A stretch of 64,000 nucleotides of DNA from Sphingosinicella humi (GTDB taxonomy: Bacteria > Pseudomonadota > Alphaproteobacteria > Sphingomonadales > Sphingomonadaceae). The translations under genes and the position numbers were made by a program. Under the pieces are notes generated by a model that saw only the letters and a program-made list of their open reading frames with translations, did no database searches and was not told the DNA's origin. Within the stretch, counting starts at the first letter, position 1. The number at the start of each line of letters is the position of its first letter. Location of the stretch: the NCBI RefSeq assembly GCF_003129465.1, contig NZ_QFFF01000001.1, positions 1,597,501-1,661,500 of the forward strand, written 5' to 3'. This document shows, one piece after another, positions 30,203 through 40,886 of this stretch.

Positions 30203-31393
30203 ATGGCGAAAGCTAAGTTCGAGCGGAACAAGCCGCACTGCAACATCGGCACCATCGGTCACGTCGACCATGGTAAGACGTCGCTGACGGCGGCGATCAC
30301 CAAGGTCCTGGCCGAGACGGGCGGCGCCACGTTCACCAGCTACGACAATATCGACAAGGCTCCCGAGGAGCGCGAGCGCGGCATCACCATTTCGACCAGC
30401 CACGTCGAGTATGAGACCGAGAAGCGTCACTATGCGCACGTCGACTGCCCGGGCCACGCCGACTATGTGAAGAACATGATCACCGGCGCCGCTCAGATGG
30501 ACGGCGCGATCCTGGTCGTGTCGGCTGCCGACGGTCCCATGCCGCAGACCCGCGAGCACATCCTGCTCGCCCGTCAGGTCGGCGTTCCGGCGCTCGTCGT
30601 GTTCATGAACAAGGTCGACCAGGTCGACGACGAGGAACTGCTTGAGCTCGTTGAGCTCGAAGTCCGCGAGCTTCTCTCCTCCTACGACTTCCCGGGCGAC
30701 GACATCCCGGTCATCAAGGGCTCGGCTCTCGCCGCGCTCGAGGACAGCGACACCAAGATCGGCCGCGATGCCGTTCTGGAGTTGATGAAGGCCGTCGACG
30801 AGTACATCCCGCAGCCGGAGCGTCCGCTCGACAAGCCGTTCCTGATGCCGATCGAAGACGTGTTCTCGATCTCGGGTCGCGGCACCGTCGTCACCGGCCG
30901 CGTCGAGACCGGCGTCGTCAAGGTTGGCGAGGAAGTCGAGATCGTCGGCATCAAGGACACCCAGAAGACGACCGTCACCGGCGTCGAGATGTTCCGCAAG
31001 CTGCTCGACCAGGGCGAGGCCGGCGACAACATCGGTGCTCTCATCCGCGGCGTCGGTCGTGACGAAGTGGAGCGTGGTCAGGTTCTGGCCAAGCCGGGCT
31101 CGATCACTCCGCACACCGACTTCCAGGCCGAGGTCTATGTCCTCTCGAAGGACGAAGGCGGCCGTCACACGCCGTTCTTCGCCAACTATCGTCCGCAGTT
31201 CTACTTCCGCACGACCGACGTGACGGGCGAAGTGGTTCTGCCGGAAGGCACCGAGATGGTCATGCCCGGCGACAACGTGAACCTGGGTGTGAAGCTGATC
31301 GCTCCGATCGCCATGGACCAGGGCCTGCGCTTCGCCATCCGCGAAGGCGGCCGGACCGTCGGCGCGGGGGTTGTCGCTTCGATCTCGAAGTAA
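30203..31393 (+). CDS. tuf: Translation elongation factor Tu
   Basis: A 396-residue GTPase delivering aminoacyl-tRNA to the ribosome. GHVDHGKT (19-26), [26 protein letters not shown] and SALAALED form the GTPase domain; domains II and III are complete. The only tuf copy in this window; a second copy elsewhere is common. A strong terminator follows, separating it from the S10 genes. Confidence 0.98.
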   Translation: MAKAKFERNKPHCNIGTIGHVDHGKTSLTAAITKVLAETGGATFTSYDNIDKAPEERERGITISTSHVEYETEKRHYAHVDCPGHADYVKNMITGAAQMDGAILVVSAADGPMPQTREHILLARQVGVPALVVFMNKVDQVDDEELLELVELEVRELLSSYDFPGDDIPVIKGSALAALEDSDTKIGRDAVLELMKAVDEYIPQPERPLDKPFLMPIEDVFSISGRGTVVTGRVETGVVKVGEEVEIVGIKDTQKTTVTGVEMFRKLLDQGEAGDNIGALIRGVGRDEVERGQVLAKPGSITPHTDFQAEVYVLSKDEGGRHTPFFANYRPQFYFRTTDVTGEVVLPEGTEMVMPGDNVNLGVKLIAPIAMDQGLRFAIREGGRTVGAGVVASISK

Positions 31394-31404
31394 TATAGGG
31401 CGTC

Positions 31405-31443
31405 AGCCGCGCGGGTCCTTAGAGATTCGCGCGGCTCGCTTTT
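31405..31443 (+). terminator. Intrinsic terminator after tuf
   Basis: AGCCGCGCG (31405-31413) pairs perfectly with CGCGCGGCT (31428-31436) and is followed by CGCTTTT. It closes the str operon 12 bp after the tuf stop codon. A second short hairpin (31467-31480) lies further into the rpsJ leader. Confidence 0.75.
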
Positions 31444-31537
31444 CAGTTTGAGTATCGGCCGAACCGGGGCCTTGAGGCCCTGGTGACGCTTTGTTGATTG
31501 CCCCTGTTGGGGTTGGCTCTTTCGCATCGGTATGGAC

Positions 31538-31849
31538 ATGGAAACGCAGAATATCCGCATTCGCCTGAAGGCGTTCGATCATCGTGTGCTCGATCAGGCC
31601 ACTGGCGACATCGCCGACACCGCTCGGCGCACGGGTGCTCTTATTCGCGGTCCCATTCCGCTGCCGACGCGCATCGAGAAGTTCACCGTCAACCGTTCGC
31701 CGCACATCGACAAGAAGTCGCGCGAGCAGTTCGAGGTGAGGACTTACAAGCGGCTGCTGGACATCGTGCAGCCCACCCCGCAGACGGTCGACGCGCTGAT
31801 GAAGCTCGATCTCGCCGCGGGTGTTGATGTCGAGATTAAATTGGCCTAA
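31538..31849 (+). CDS. rpsJ: 30S ribosomal protein uS10
   Basis: A 103-residue small-subunit head protein (NusE, also part of antitermination complexes). [20 protein letters not shown] matches the family start; an ATG two codons upstream at 31532 is possible, and neither has a strong Shine-Dalgarno. It stands apart: a terminator precedes it and a 297-bp spacer separates it from rplC, unlike the tight spacing elsewhere in the S10 operon. Confidence 0.97.
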   Translation: METQNIRIRLKAFDHRVLDQATGDIADTARRTGALIRGPIPLPTRIEKFTVNRSPHIDKKSREQFEVRTYKRLLDIVQPTPQTVDALMKLDLAAGVDVEIKLA

Positions 31850-32146
31850 CGGCCACTGCGCTCACGGAGCGCGAACATCATTCCGATGAGAGTCGGGACT
31901 CAGGAACACGAAGCGCCTCGGAATATCGCTGAGGTCGGTGCTCTTGGACCCCGGCTTCCGCCGGGGCGACGAGAGGGGCGACGCTCCTCGCAGGATTTAG
32001 GGATACCGCACGGACTCGTCCGTGGTCTGCGTCCCCCGCATTCCGGCCCCGGCCGGGAATAGCCCAAGCGGGGCACGTATCTTTCATGGGCTGGCACGCC
32101 CGCGGCAGCGATGGCTCCCGCGGGCCTCTGTGTAAGGAGTTTGGTC
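31850..32146 (+). other. Long structured rpsJ-rplC spacer with REP-like palindrome
   Basis: This 297-bp gap has no credible gene. It contains a REP-family palindrome (31949-31966, CCCCGGC..GCCGGGG), a perfect 7-bp hairpin CACGGAC/GTCCGTG (32009-32024) and an imperfect hairpin around 32041-32061, ending in an AAGGAGT ribosome site for rplC. No clear promoter pair was found. The structures could affect mRNA stability or translation of rplC. Confidence 0.6.
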
Positions 32147-32902
32147 ATGCGCACCGGCGTGATCGCGAAGAAAATGGGGATGACCCGCCTGTTCCAGGAG
32201 GACGGCCGCCATGTGCCGGTCACCGTCCTGGCACTCGACAATGTTCAGGTCGTTGCGCGCCGCGAGGCGGACCGTGACGGCTATGTCGCCGTCCAGATCG
32301 GCGCCGGCTCGGCCAAGGCGAAGAACCTGACCAAGCCCGAGCGCGGTCATTTCGGCAAGGCCGAGGTGGAGCCCAAGGCCCGCCTCGCCGAATTCCGGGT
32401 CGCCGAGGACGCGCTCCTCGACGTCGGCGCCGAGCTCTCGGCCGATCATTTCGTCGCCGGCCAGCTGGTCGACATCCAGGGCGTGACCCAGGGTAAGGGC
32501 TTCGCCGGCGCCATGAAGCGCTGGGGTTTCGGCGGTATGCGCGCCTCTCACGGCGTCTCCATCTCGCACCGTGCCCACGGTTCGACCGGTCAGCGCCAGG
32601 ATCCGGGCCGTGTCTTCAAGAACAAGAAGATGGCCGGTCACATGGGTGCTCGCAACCGCACCCAGCAAAATCTCGAGGTCGTCCGCACCGACGCGACCCG
32701 CGGTCTCATCTTCGTGAAGGGCTCCGTGCCCGGTCACAAGGGCGGCTGGCTGCTCGTCAAGGACGCGGTGAAGGTGCCGCGGCCCGAGGGCGTGCCCTAT
32801 CCGGCGGGTCTGAAGCAGGCCCAGAACAACAACGAAGCTCCCGCTGAGACTCCGGCCGAGGCCGAGGCTCCGGCGGCGGCCACCGAAGGCCAGGAAGGCT
32901 AA
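32147..32902 (+). CDS. rplC: 50S ribosomal protein uL3
   Basis: A 251-residue early-assembly protein of the large subunit. The start [14 protein letters not shown] follows AAGGAG; the frame is open 12 codons upstream but those are not conserved. The [14 protein letters not shown] loop reaching toward the peptidyl transferase centre is present, with the methylated-Gln region [12 protein letters not shown]. An Ala/Glu-rich tail of about 25 residues extends the usual C terminus. Confidence 0.97.
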   Translation: MRTGVIAKKMGMTRLFQEDGRHVPVTVLALDNVQVVARREADRDGYVAVQIGAGSAKAKNLTKPERGHFGKAEVEPKARLAEFRVAEDALLDVGAELSADHFVAGQLVDIQGVTQGKGFAGAMKRWGFGGMRASHGVSISHRAHGSTGQRQDPGRVFKNKKMAGHMGARNRTQQNLEVVRTDATRGLIFVKGSVPGHKGGWLLVKDAVKVPRPEGVPYPAGLKQAQNNNEAPAETPAEAEAPAAATEGQEG

Positions 32903-32905
32903 GTC

Positions 32906-33535
32906 ATGAAGGTCAAGGTTCAGACCCTCGACGGCGGCAAGGCCGGCAGCGACATCGAGCTCAACGACGCGATCTTCGCCGTCGAGCCCCGCGCCGACAT
33001 CCTGCACCGCGTCGTCACCTGGCAGCTCGAGAAGCGTCGCGGCACCGCCCGCGCCGCCCGCGAGCGCAGCGATGTCGCCCGCACCGGCAAGAAGTTCGGT
33101 CGCCAGAAGGGCGGCGGCACGGCCCGTCACGGCGATCGCCGCGCCCCGATCTTCGTCGGCGGCGGCAAGGCGCATGGTCCTCGCGTCCGCGACTTCAATC
33201 CGTCGCTGAACAAGAAGGTTCGCGCGCTCGGCCTCAAGATGGCCCTGTCGAGCAAGGCCCGCGACGGCAAGCTGGTCGTCATGGACAATCTCGACGTCAA
33301 GGAAGCCAAGACCAAGGCGCTGGCCGAGCAGCTCTCGAAGCTGGGCTTCGGCAAGACCGCGCTGGTGATCGACGGCGATGCCCTCAACGTCGGTTTCGCC
33401 CAGGCTTCGCAGAACCTCAGGGAGATCAACCTCCTCCCGGCGGTCGGCGCGAACGTCTACGACATATTGAAGCATGAAACCCTGGTGCTGACGCGCGCCG
33501 CGGTCGAGAAGCTGGAGGCGCGTTTCAATGGCTAA
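32906..33535 (+). CDS. rplD: 50S ribosomal protein uL4
   Basis: A 209-residue protein whose extended loop ([20 protein letters not shown]) lines the exit tunnel near the macrolide site; the loop is intact. In Escherichia coli L4 represses the S10 operon. Its end overlaps rplW by 8 bp, so the two are translationally coupled. Confidence 0.97.
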   Translation: MKVKVQTLDGGKAGSDIELNDAIFAVEPRADILHRVVTWQLEKRRGTARAARERSDVARTGKKFGRQKGGGTARHGDRRAPIFVGGGKAHGPRVRDFNPSLNKKVRALGLKMALSSKARDGKLVVMDNLDVKEAKTKALAEQLSKLGFGKTALVIDGDALNVGFAQASQNLREINLLPAVGANVYDILKHETLVLTRAAVEKLEARFNG

Positions 33536-33845
33536 GAAGCCTGCCAAAGCGGCGGTCGACATCAACCATTATGATGTCGTGCTCGCCCCCCACATCACCG
33601 AGAAGTCGACCTTGCTTTCGGAGCAGAATGCGGTCGTGTTCAAGGTCGCGAACGACGCCACCAAGCCGCAGATCAAGGCGGCCGTCGAGGCTCTGTTCAG
33701 CGTCAGCGTGACGGGCGTCAACACGATCACCCAGAAGGGCAAAACCAAGCGCTGGAAGGGTCGCCCCTATCAACGTTCGGACGTCAAGAAGGCGATCGTC
33801 ACCCTGAAGGACGGCGATTCCATCGACGTCACCACCGGTATCTGA
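33528..33845 (+). CDS. rplW: 50S ribosomal protein uL23
   Basis: A 105-residue protein at the tunnel exit, the docking site for trigger factor and [24 protein letters not shown] and the [20 protein letters not shown] segment (abridged) are family hallmarks. It starts inside the rplD coding end and is followed by rplB after 13 bp. Confidence 0.97.
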   Translation: MAKKPAKAAVDINHYDVVLAPHITEKSTLLSEQNAVVFKVANDATKPQIKAAVEALFSVSVTGVNTITQKGKTKRWKGRPYQRSDVKKAIVTLKDGDSIDVTTGI

Positions 33846-33858
33846 GGCTAAGGGCAAG

Positions 33859-34695
33859 ATGGCACTCAAGACATACAACCCGACCAGCCCGTCGCAGCGC
33901 GGCCTGATCCTCGTCGACAAGTCGGCGCTGTGGAAAGGGAAGCCCGTCAAGGCGCTGACCGAAGGCAAGCGCAAGACCGGCGGCCGCAACAACAAGGGCC
34001 ATGTGACGTCGCGCGGCATCGCCGGCGGCCACAAGCAGCGCTACCGCTATATCGACTTCAAGCGTCGCAAGTGGGACATGCCGGCCACTGTCGAGCGGCT
34101 GGAATATGATCCCAACCGCACCGCCTTCATCGCGCTGGTGAAATATGAGGACGGCGAGCTCGCCTACATCCTCGCGCCGCAGCGCCTGGCGCCGGGCGAC
34201 AGCATCGTCGCCGGCAAGAAGGTCGACGTGAAGCCGGGCAACGCCATGGAGCTCGGTCAGATGCCGGTCGGCACCATCGTCCACAATGTGGAGATGAAGC
34301 CGGGCAAGGGCGGCCAGATCGCCCGTTCGGCTGGCACCTATGTGCAGGTCGTCGGCCGTGACCGCGGCATGGTCATCGTCAGGCTTAATTCAGGCGAGCA
34401 GCGTTATCTGCGCGCGGATTGCATGGGCACGGTTGGCGCGGTCTCGAACCCCGACAACCAGAACCAGAATTTCGCCAAAGCCGGCCGCACGCGCTGGAAG
34501 GGCCGGCGTCCGCTCACTCGCGGCGTCGCCAAGAACCCGGTCGACCACCCGCACGGCGGTGGTGAGGGCCGGACCTCGGGCGGCCGTCACCCGGTGACTC
34601 CGTGGGGCAAGCCGACCAAGGGCGCCCGCACCCGCAAGAACAAGGCGACGGACAAGATGATCATCCGTTCGCGTCACGCGAAGAAGAAGAGGTAA
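33859..34695 (+). CDS. rplB: 50S ribosomal protein uL2
   Basis: A 278-residue protein needed for subunit joining and peptidyl transfer. [14 protein letters not shown] opens it; the conserved [20 protein letters not shown] holds the His important for activity. Full length for the family, in the standard S10 operon place, 3 bp before rpsS. Confidence 0.98.
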   Translation: MALKTYNPTSPSQRGLILVDKSALWKGKPVKALTEGKRKTGGRNNKGHVTSRGIAGGHKQRYRYIDFKRRKWDMPATVERLEYDPNRTAFIALVKYEDGELAYILAPQRLAPGDSIVAGKKVDVKPGNAMELGQMPVGTIVHNVEMKPGKGGQIARSAGTYVQVVGRDRGMVIVRLNSGEQRYLRADCMGTVGAVSNPDNQNQNFAKAGRTRWKGRRPLTRGVAKNPVDHPHGGGEGRTSGGRHPVTPWGKPTKGARTRKNKATDKMIIRSRHAKKKR

Positions 34696-34698
34696 GCA

Positions 34699-34974
34699 AT
34701 GGCCCGCTCCGTCTGGAAAGGCCCGTTCGTCGAACTGAGCCTGCTGAAGAAGGCAGAGGCTGCTCAGGAGGCCGGTGGCCGCGCTCCGATCAAGACCTGG
34801 TCGCGCCGCTCCACCATCCTGCCGCAGTTCGTCGGCCTTACGTTCAATGTCTACAACGGCCGCAAGTTCGTTCCCGTCTCGGTGAACGAGGACATGGTCG
34901 GCATGAAGCTGGGCGAGTTCGCTCCGACCCGCTTCTTCCCGGGCCACGCCGCCGACAAGAAGGGCAAGAGGTAA
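34699..34974 (+). CDS. rpsS: 30S ribosomal protein uS19
   Basis: A 91-residue head protein that contacts uS13 and t[14 protein letters not shown] and the [10 protein letters not shown] tail are typical. Three bases separate it from rplB before and from rplV after. Confidence 0.97.
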   Translation: MARSVWKGPFVELSLLKKAEAAQEAGGRAPIKTWSRRSTILPQFVGLTFNVYNGRKFVPVSVNEDMVGMKLGEFAPTRFFPGHAADKKGKR

Positions 34975-34977
34975 GCC

Positions 34978-35355
34978 ATGGGTAAAGAGGCAGCCCCCCG
35001 CAAGGTCGGCGACAACGAGGCGCTGGCGGTCGGCACGACCATCCGTGGCTCGGCGCAGAAGCTGAACCTGGTTGCGGCGATGATCCGCGGCAAGAAGGCC
35101 GAGGAAGCGCTCAACATCCTGAAGTTCTCGCCCAAGGCGATGGCGGTGGATGTGCGCAAGGTGCTGGCGTCGGCCATCGCCAATGCGGAGAACAACCATA
35201 ATCTCGACGTCGATGCCCTCGTCGTCGCCGAGGCGAGTGTCGGCAAGTCGATCTCGATGAAGCGCTGGACGCCGCGTGCGCGCGGCCGTTCGAGCCGCAT
35301 CGTCAAGCCGTTCAGCCGCGTGCGCATCGTCGTCCGCGAGCAGCAGGAAGCGTAA
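34978..35355 (+). CDS. rplV: 50S ribosomal protein uL22
   Basis: A 125-residue tunnel-wall protein. The beta-hairpin tip region ([21 protein letters not shown], abridged) that narrows the tunnel is complete, with no deletion of the kind linked to macrolide resistance. It lies between rpsS and rpsC with 3-bp gaps. Confidence 0.97.
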   Translation: MGKEAAPRKVGDNEALAVGTTIRGSAQKLNLVAAMIRGKKAEEALNILKFSPKAMAVDVRKVLASAIANAENNHNLDVDALVVAEASVGKSISMKRWTPRARGRSSRIVKPFSRVRIVVREQQEA

Positions 35356-35358
35356 ACT

Positions 35359-36066
35359 ATGGGTCAGAAATCCAATCCGATCGGCCTCAGGCTGCAGATC
35401 AACCGGACCTGGGACAGCCGCTGGTACGCAGAAGGCGCCGATTATGGCCGGCTGCTGCTCGAGGACCTCAAGATCCGCGAATATGTGCTGAAGACGATCC
35501 CGCAGGCCGCGATCTCCAAGGTCGTGATCGAGCGTCCGGCGAAGCTCTGCCGGGTCTCCATCTATGCCGCGCGCCCCGGCGTGATCATCGGCAAGAAGGG
35601 TGCGGACATCGAGAAGCTGCGCAAGAAGCTCGGCGAGATGACGTCCAGCGACGTGTCGCTGAACATCGTCGAGATCCGCAAGCCCGAGATCGACGCCAAG
35701 CTCGTCGCGCAGGGCGTCGCCGACCAGCTCGAGCGCCGCATCGCCTTCCGCCGTGCCATGAAGCGCGCGGTGCAGTCGGCGCTTCGTCTGGGCGCCGAGG
35801 GCATCCGCATCACCTGCTCCGGCCGTCTGGGCGGCGCCGAGATCGCGCGCACGGAATGGTATCGCGAAGGCCGCGTGCCGCTCCACACGCTGCGCGGCAA
35901 TGTCGATTATGCCGAGGCCCAGGCCCACACCGCTTACGGCGTGTGCGGCGTCAAGGTTTGGATCTTCAAGGGCGAGATCCTGGGTCATGACCCGATGTCG
36001 CAGGACCGGCTGATGATGGAGGCTCAGACCTCCGGCGTCCGCCCCGCGCGCGACGATCGCCGCTAA
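35359..36066 (+). CDS. rpsC: 30S ribosomal protein uS3
   Basis: A 235-residue protein at the mRNA entry channel. It has an N-terminal KH domain with [16 protein letters not shown] (about 72-87) and a C-terminal domain with [20 protein letters not shown]. Regular length; 12 bp before rplP. Confidence 0.98.
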   Translation: MGQKSNPIGLRLQINRTWDSRWYAEGADYGRLLLEDLKIREYVLKTIPQAAISKVVIERPAKLCRVSIYAARPGVIIGKKGADIEKLRKKLGEMTSSDVSLNIVEIRKPEIDAKLVAQGVADQLERRIAFRRAMKRAVQSALRLGAEGIRITCSGRLGGAEIARTEWYREGRVPLHTLRGNVDYAEAQAHTAYGVCGVKVWIFKGEILGHDPMSQDRLMMEAQTSGVRPARDDRR

Positions 36067-36078
36067 GGAACGTAGAAA

Positions 36079-36510
36079 ATGCTGCAACCCAAACGCACCA
36101 AGTTCCGCAAGGCCTTCAAGGGCCGCATCTCCGGCGACGCCAAGGGCGGAACGGCGCTCAACTTCGGCGCCTTCGGCCTCAAGGCCATGGAGCCCGAGCG
36201 GATCACCGCCCGCCAGATCGAGGCGGCCCGCCGCGCCATCACGCGCCACATCAAGCGCCAGGGGCGTCTTTGGATCCGTGTGTTCCCGGACGTGCCGGTT
36301 TCGTCGAAGCCCGCCGAAGTCCGCATGGGCAAGGGCAAGGGCAGCCCGGAATATTGGGCCGCCCGCGTGAAGCCGGGCCGCATCCTGTTCGAGCTGGACG
36401 GCGTCCCCGGCCCGCTCGCCAAGACCGCTTTCGAGCGTGCGGCCGAGAAGCTGCCGATCAAGACCAAGGTAGTCGCCCGCCTCGGTGAATCGTTGTTTGA
36501 GGAAGCTTAA
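36079..36510 (+). CDS. rplP: 50S ribosomal protein uL16
   Basis: A 143-residue protein near the A-site and central protuberance. [16 protein letters not shown] and [18 protein letters not shown] are family signatures, the latter carrying the arginine that is hydroxylated in some bacteria. Its last codons (GAGGAA) serve as the ribosome site of rpmC. Confidence 0.97.
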   Translation: MLQPKRTKFRKAFKGRISGDAKGGTALNFGAFGLKAMEPERITARQIEAARRAITRHIKRQGRLWIRVFPDVPVSSKPAEVRMGKGKGSPEYWAARVKPGRILFELDGVPGPLAKTAFERAAEKLPIKTKVVARLGESLFEEA

Positions 36511-36514
36511 GACG

Positions 36515-36724
36515 ATGGCCAAGATCGACGATCTCAAGACCAAGACCGACGACCAGCTCACCGAGCAGCTGGGCGAGCTGAAGCGCGAGCAGTTCAACCT
36601 GCGCTTCCAGAGCGCCACCAACCAGCTCGAGAAGCCGTCGCGGGTCCGCGAGGTGCGCCGCACCATCGCCCAGATCAAGACGCTGCAGACCGAGCGCGCT
36701 CGCGCGGCTCAGGCCAAGGCCTAA
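36515..36724 (+). CDS. rpmC: 50S ribosomal protein uL29
   Basis: A 69-residue two-helix protein at the tunnel exit. The open frame begins 10 codons upstream inside rplP, but [15 protein letters not shown] is the conserved start and has GAGGAAG in front. [20 protein letters not shown] matches the family core. Confidence 0.96.
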   Translation: MAKIDDLKTKTDDQLTEQLGELKREQFNLRFQSATNQLEKPSRVREVRRTIAQIKTLQTERARAAQAKA

Positions 36725-36733
36725 GGAGTTACC

Positions 36734-37003
36734 ATGCCGAAGCGCATTCTGACCGGGACCGTGGTGTCCGACAAGACCGACAAGACCGTGGTGGTCAAGG
36801 TCGAGCGGCGGGTGAAGCACCCGCTCTACGGCAAGATCATCAAGCGGTCGAAGAAGTATCATGCCCATGACGAGGGCAATGAGTTCAAGGCCGGCGAGAC
36901 CGTCCGCATCGAAGAGACGCGGCCGATCTCGAAGCTGAAGACCTGGAAGGTGATCGAGCGTGTCGACACGCACGCCACCCCGGCCAAGGCTGACGTCGCG
37001 TAA
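36734..37003 (+). CDS. rpsQ: 30S ribosomal protein uS17
   Basis: An 89-residue OB-fold protein that binds 16S rRNA early. [21 protein letters not shown] and [19 protein letters not shown] are typical. AAGGAG lies before the start. It ends the S10 block; the 57-bp gap to rplN is the usual S10/spc boundary, with no terminator visible. Confidence 0.97.
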   Translation: MPKRILTGTVVSDKTDKTVVVKVERRVKHPLYGKIIKRSKKYHAHDEGNEFKAGETVRIEETRPISKLKTWKVIERVDTHATPAKADVA

Positions 37004-37060
37004 AAGTAGAAGCTGATCGCCGGGCGGGTCCCGGTTGAAGTTTAGAGAAGGAATGGATCG

Positions 37061-37429
37061 ATGATCCAGATGCAGTCTAACTTGGATGTCGCGGACAACA
37101 GCGGCGCCAAGCGCGTCCAGTGCATCAAGGTGCTGGGCGGTTCGAAGCGGCGCTTTGCGGGCGTGGGCGACATCATCGTCGTTTCCGTCAAGGAAGCGGC
37201 GCCGCGCGGCCGCGTGAAGAAGGGCGACGTCCACAAGGCCGTCATCGTCCGCACCGCCAAGGACATCCACCGCCCCGACGGGTCGACGATCCGCTTCGAT
37301 TCGAATGCGGCCGTCCTCGTCAACAACAATGCCGAGCCGATCGGGACCCGTATCTTCGGGCCGGTCGTCCGCGAACTGCGCGCGAAGAAGCACATGAAGA
37401 TCATCTCGCTCGCGCCGGAGGTTTTGTAA
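37061..37429 (+). CDS. rplN: 50S ribosomal protein uL14
   Basis: A 122-residue protein forming an inter-subunit bridge and the RsfS-binding surface. [20 protein letters not shown] and [13 protein letters not shown] are conserved throughout. First gene of the spc group; AGAGAAGGAA precedes the ATG. Confidence 0.98.
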   Translation: MIQMQSNLDVADNSGAKRVQCIKVLGGSKRRFAGVGDIIVVSVKEAAPRGRVKKGDVHKAVIVRTAKDIHRPDGSTIRFDSNAAVLVNNNAEPIGTRIFGPVVRELRAKKHMKIISLAPEVL

Positions 37430-37433
37430 GATC

Positions 37434-37754
37434 ATGGCTGCCGCGAAGATCAAGAAAGGCGACAAGGTCGTCGTCCTGTCCGGCAAGGACAAGGGCAAGC
37501 ATGGCGAGGTCACCAAGGCGTTCCCGAAGGAGGGCAAGGTGATCGTGGCCGGCGTGAACATCATCACGCGCCACCGCAAGCCGACGCAGGTGAACCCGCA
37601 GGGCGGGCTGGAGCGGGCCGAGGCGCCGCTGCACGTATCGAAGGTCGCGATCGAGGACCCCAAGACCGGCAAGGCGACCCGGGTCCGGTTCGAAGTCCGC
37701 GACGGCAAGAAGGTCCGCGTCGCTGCGCGGTCCGGGGAGATGATCAATGGCTGA
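37434..37754 (+). CDS. rplX: 50S ribosomal protein uL24
   Basis: A 106-residue assembly-initiator protein with an N-terminal KOW motif ([20 protein letters not shown]). Its end overlaps the start of rplE by 8 bp, so translation of the two is probably linked. Confidence 0.97.
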   Translation: MAAAKIKKGDKVVVLSGKDKGKHGEVTKAFPKEGKVIVAGVNIITRHRKPTQVNPQGGLERAEAPLHVSKVAIEDPKTGKATRVRFEVRDGKKVRVAARSGEMING

Positions 37755-38328
37755 CGCGAAATATACGCCGCGCCTCCGGAAGGATTATGACGAGCGCATC
37801 GTCAAGGCGATGACCGAGAAGTTCAGCTACAAGAACCGTCTCGAGGTTCCCAAGCTCGACAAGATCGTCATCAACATGGGCGTCGGCGAGGCGACCCAGG
37901 ACAAGAAGAAGGTCGAGACGGCCGCTCAGGAAATGGAGCTGATTGCCGGCCAGAAGCCGGTCATCACCAAGGCCAAGAAGTCGATCGCCCAGTTCAAGCT
38001 GCGCGAAGGCATGCCGATCGGCGTCAAGGTCACGCTCCGCCGCGAGCGCATGTACGAGTTCCTCGACCGTCTCGTGACGATCGCGCTGCCGCGCGTCCGC
38101 GACTTCCGCGGGCTCAACCCGAAGTCGTTCGACGGCCGGGGCAATTATGCCATGGGTCTCAAGGAGCAGATCGTGTTCCCGGAGATCAACTATGACCGCA
38201 TCGACAAGGTTCGCGGCATGGACATCATCGTCACCACCACTGCGAAGACGGACGAGGAAGCGCGCGAGCTGCTGCGCCTCTTCAACTTCCCGTTCCCGCA
38301 GGATCAGGATCAGAAGCAGGCCGCGTAA
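37747..38328 (+). CDS. rplE: 50S ribosomal protein uL5
   Basis: A 193-residue central-protuberance protein that binds 5S rRNA and contacts P-site t[30 protein letters not shown] and [18 protein letters not shown] are present. A short Gln/Lys-rich tail ends it; 33 bp separate it from rpsN. Confidence 0.97.
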   Translation: MADAKYTPRLRKDYDERIVKAMTEKFSYKNRLEVPKLDKIVINMGVGEATQDKKKVETAAQEMELIAGQKPVITKAKKSIAQFKLREGMPIGVKVTLRRERMYEFLDRLVTIALPRVRDFRGLNPKSFDGRGNYAMGLKEQIVFPEINYDRIDKVRGMDIIVTTTAKTDEEARELLRLFNFPFPQDQDQKQAA

Positions 38329-38361
38329 GCGGTCTGCTAGGAAAGGAAGAGAACTTAAGTC

Positions 38362-38667
38362 ATGGCGAAACTGAGTTCCGTGAACAAGAACGAGCGTCGC
38401 AAGCGGCTGGTGAAGAAATATGCCGGCCAATATGCGAAGCTGAAGGCGATCGCGAACGACGAGTCCAAGGACGACACCGAGCGCCTGATCGCGCGGCTGA
38501 AGATGGCCGAGATCCCGCGCAACGGCAATCCGACCCGGATTCGCAACCGCTGCGAGGTGACCGGCCGTCCCCGCGCTTATTATCGCAAATTCCGACTGTC
38601 GCGCGTCATGCTTCGGGAATTGGCCAACAAGGGCCTCATCCCCGGCGTCACGAAGTCGAGCTGGTAA
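38362..38667 (+). CDS. rpsN: 30S ribosomal protein uS14, zinc-free type
   Basis: A 101-residue protein. The C-terminal [21 protein letters not shown] holds one Cys and no CxxC pairs, so it is the long C-minus paralogue that does not need zinc. AAAGGAAGAG precedes the start. Standard spc position. Confidence 0.97.
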   Translation: MAKLSSVNKNERRKRLVKKYAGQYAKLKAIANDESKDDTERLIARLKMAEIPRNGNPTRIRNRCEVTGRPRAYYRKFRLSRVMLRELANKGLIPGVTKSSW

Positions 38668-38677
38668 GGTTTAGACT

Positions 38678-39073
38678 ATGCCATTGACCGATCCTCTGGG
38701 CGATATGCTCACCCGCATCCGCAACGGCCAGCAGGCGCGCAAGGACAGCGTCCTCACGCCCGCGTCCAAGCTGCGCGCCCGCGTGCTCGAGGTGCTGCAG
38801 CGCGAAGGCTACATCCGCGGATACAGCGAAGAAGCGCTGGGCAACCACAAGGGCCTGCGCATCGAGCTGAAGTATTTCGAGGGCCAGCCCGCTATCCAGC
38901 ATCTGGCCCGCATCTCGAAGCCGGGCCGCCGCGTCTATTCGGGAAGCCAGGAGCTTCCGCGCGTGCGCAACGGCCTCGGCATCACCATCGTCTCTACGCC
39001 CAAGGGCGTTCTGTCCGACGCGGAAGCGCGCGATCAGAATGTCGGCGGCGAGGTGCTGGCGGAGGTATTCTGA
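38678..39073 (+). CDS. rpsH: 30S ribosomal protein uS8
   Basis: A 131-residue central-domain organiser and, in Escherichia coli, the repressor of the spc operon. It starts [18 protein letters not shown]; the C-terminal part [20 protein letters not shown] is the rRNA-binding region. The rplF ATG follows the stop by one base. Confidence 0.97.
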   Translation: MPLTDPLGDMLTRIRNGQQARKDSVLTPASKLRARVLEVLQREGYIRGYSEEALGNHKGLRIELKYFEGQPAIQHLARISKPGRRVYSGSQELPRVRNGLGITIVSTPKGVLSDAEARDQNVGGEVLAEVF

Positions 39074-39074
39074 T

Positions 39075-39608
39075 ATGTCACGTATCGGTAAAAGACCGGT
39101 CCCGATGCCCGCGGGCGTCACTGCGACCACCGAAGGCCAGATCCTCTCGGTCAAGGGCCCGAAGGGCACGTTGAGCCTGAACATGGTCGACGAAGTCACC
39201 TACGACATCGCCGACGGCGCCATCTCGGTGCAGCCGGTCAACGATTCCAAGCGCGCCCGCTCCTTCTGGGGCATGCAGCGCACGATGGTGCAGAACCTGA
39301 TCACCGGCGTGACCGAGGGCTTCACCAAGACGCTCGAGATCACCGGCGTCGGCTATCGCGCGGCGGCCCAGGGCAAGAACCTGCGCCTGCAGCTCGGCTA
39401 TAGCCACGACGTCAACATCGCCGTGCCGGAAGGCCTGGAGGTGAAGACCCCCGATCAGACCACGGTCGAGATTTCGGGCATCGATCGCCAGAAGGTCGGC
39501 CAGCTGGCCGCCGAGATTCGGCGTTGGCGCAAGCCGGAGCCCTACAAGGGCAAGGGCATCAAATATCGCGGCGAGTATATCTTCCGCAAAGAAGGCAAGA
39601 AGAAGTAA
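39075..39608 (+). CDS. rplF: 50S ribosomal protein uL6
   Basis: A 177-residue two-domain protein near the sarcin-ricin loop and factor-binding site. [15 protein letters not shown] and the C-terminal signature [16 protein letters not shown] are clear. The frame opens 12 codons earlier within rpsH, but only this ATG gives the family N terminus. Confidence 0.97.
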   Translation: MSRIGKRPVPMPAGVTATTEGQILSVKGPKGTLSLNMVDEVTYDIADGAISVQPVNDSKRARSFWGMQRTMVQNLITGVTEGFTKTLEITGVGYRAAAQGKNLRLQLGYSHDVNIAVPEGLEVKTPDQTTVEISGIDRQKVGQLAAEIRRWRKPEPYKGKGIKYRGEYIFRKEGKKK

Positions 39609-39611
39609 GCC

Positions 39612-39965
39612 ATGGCGAAACTCTCTCTCTTCGATCGGCGCCGTCAGCGCGTCCGCACCTCGCTCCGCAAGCGCGGCGGCGACAAGCCCCGCCTGTCGGT
39701 TCACCGTTCGGGTCGGCACATCTATGCCCAGGTCATCAACGACGTGGAGGGCCGCACCGTCGCCGCCGCGTCGACCCTGGACAAGGACGGCAAGGGCAAG
39801 ACCGGTGCCACGGCCGAGTCCGCGCAGGATGTGGGCCGGCGGATCGCCGAGCGCGCCAAGGCCGCCGGCGTCACCAAGGTAATTTTCGACCGTGGCGGTT
39901 TCCTGTTCCACGGCCGCGTGAAGGCTCTCGCCGATGCCGCGCGCGAAGGCGGATTGGAGTTCTAA
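39612..39965 (+). CDS. rplR: 50S ribosomal protein uL18
   Basis: A 117-residue 5S rRNA-binding protein. [33 protein letters not shown] and the end motif [20 protein letters not shown] are diagnostic. Its stop codon is immediately followed by the rpsE ATG. Confidence 0.97.
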   Translation: MAKLSLFDRRRQRVRTSLRKRGGDKPRLSVHRSGRHIYAQVINDVEGRTVAAASTLDKDGKGKTGATAESAQDVGRRIAERAKAAGVTKVIFDRGGFLFHGRVKALADAAREGGLEF

Positions 39966-40697
39966 ATGGCTGACGACAAGAACCAGACCCCGGAAGCGGC
40001 CGAGCAGTCGAACCTGCCGACCGAGGCTTCCGAAGCGCCCCAGGGCGAGCAGCGCCGCGAGCGTGGTGCCCGTGGCGGGCGCGGTGGCCGCGACGACCGT
40101 CGTGGCGGCCGTGGCCGCCGCGACGACCGCCGTGGCGGCCGTGGCGGTGAGGAAGAGGGCGAGGAGCTCGTCGAGAAGCTCGTCCACATCAACCGCGTCT
40201 CCAAGACCGTGAAGGGCGGTAAGCGCTTCGGCTTCGCCGCGCTCGTCGTCGTCGGCGACGGCAAGGGCCGGGCCGGCTTCGGCCATGGCAAGGCGCGCGA
40301 GGTGCCGGAGGCGATCTCCAAGGCGACCGCGGCGGCCAAGAAGGCGATGGTCCGCGTGCCGCTGCGCGAGGGCCGCACCCTTCACCATGACGGCATCGGC
40401 CATTTCGGCGCCGGCCGCGTCTATGTCCGCTCGGCCAAGCCGGGCACCGGCATCATCGCCGGCGGCCCGATGCGTGCCGTGTTCGAGAGCCTGGGCGTGG
40501 CGGACGTCGTGACCAAGTCGGTCGGCACGTCCAACCCCTACAACATGATCCGGGCGACCTTCGAGGCGCTTGGCGATCAGTCCAGCCCCAAGGCGGTGGC
40601 GCAGCGTCGCGGCAAGAAGATTGCCGACCTGATGTCGCGTCGTGCCGGCCTGGGCGCGGCCGAGGCTCAGGCCGAAGCCGAAGCAGTCACGGAGTAA
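39966..40697 (+). CDS. rpsE: 30S ribosomal protein uS5 with RGG-rich N-terminal extension
   Basis: A 243-residue protein, much longer than the 167 residues of Escherichia coli S5. The core (about 68-220) has the dsRNA-binding [15 protein letters not shown] and the [12 protein letters not shown] segment. Before it lies an extension of about 57 extra residues: acidic/Gln-rich 1-30, then 33-61 with [15 protein letters not shown] and [14 protein letters not shown] repeats. A 20-residue Ala/Glu tail extends the C terminus. The start abuts rplR. The extension would lie near the mRNA entry channel; its role is unknown. Confidence 0.96.
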   Translation: MADDKNQTPEAAEQSNLPTEASEAPQGEQRRERGARGGRGGRDDRRGGRGRRDDRRGGRGGEEEGEELVEKLVHINRVSKTVKGGKRFGFAALVVVGDGKGRAGFGHGKAREVPEAISKATAAAKKAMVRVPLREGRTLHHDGIGHFGAGRVYVRSAKPGTGIIAGGPMRAVFESLGVADVVTKSVGTSNPYNMIRATFEALGDQSSPKAVAQRRGKKIADLMSRRAGLGAAEAQAEAEAVTE

Positions 40698-40704
40698 GCG
40701 TCCC

Positions 40705-40881
40705 ATGGCGACGATCAAGATCACCCAGACGGGATCCCCGATCCGGCGCACGCCCGACCAGCGCAAGACGCTGATCGGCCTGGGCCTCAACAAGATGCAC
40801 AAGACGGTCGAGCTGAACGACACCCCCGAGGTGCGCGGCATGATTCGGAAGGTGCAGCATATGGTGACGGTGGCGGAGTAA
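40705..40881 (+). CDS. rpmD: 50S ribosomal protein uL30
   Basis: A 58-residue protein. [20 protein letters not shown] and [18 protein letters not shown] span the whole family. The open frame starts further upstream inside rpsE, but the conserved start is 7 bp after the rpsE stop. A 128-bp spacer filled by an inverted repeat pair follows. Confidence 0.95.
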   Translation: MATIKITQTGSPIRRTPDQRKTLIGLGLNKMHKTVELNDTPEVRGMIRKVQHMVTVAE

Positions 40882-40886
40882 CACTC

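Noticed and set aside
34390-36678. 762-codon minus-strand frame across rplB-rpmC
   Set aside because: Antisense shadow crossing many certain ribosomal protein genes; no ribosome site or family match.
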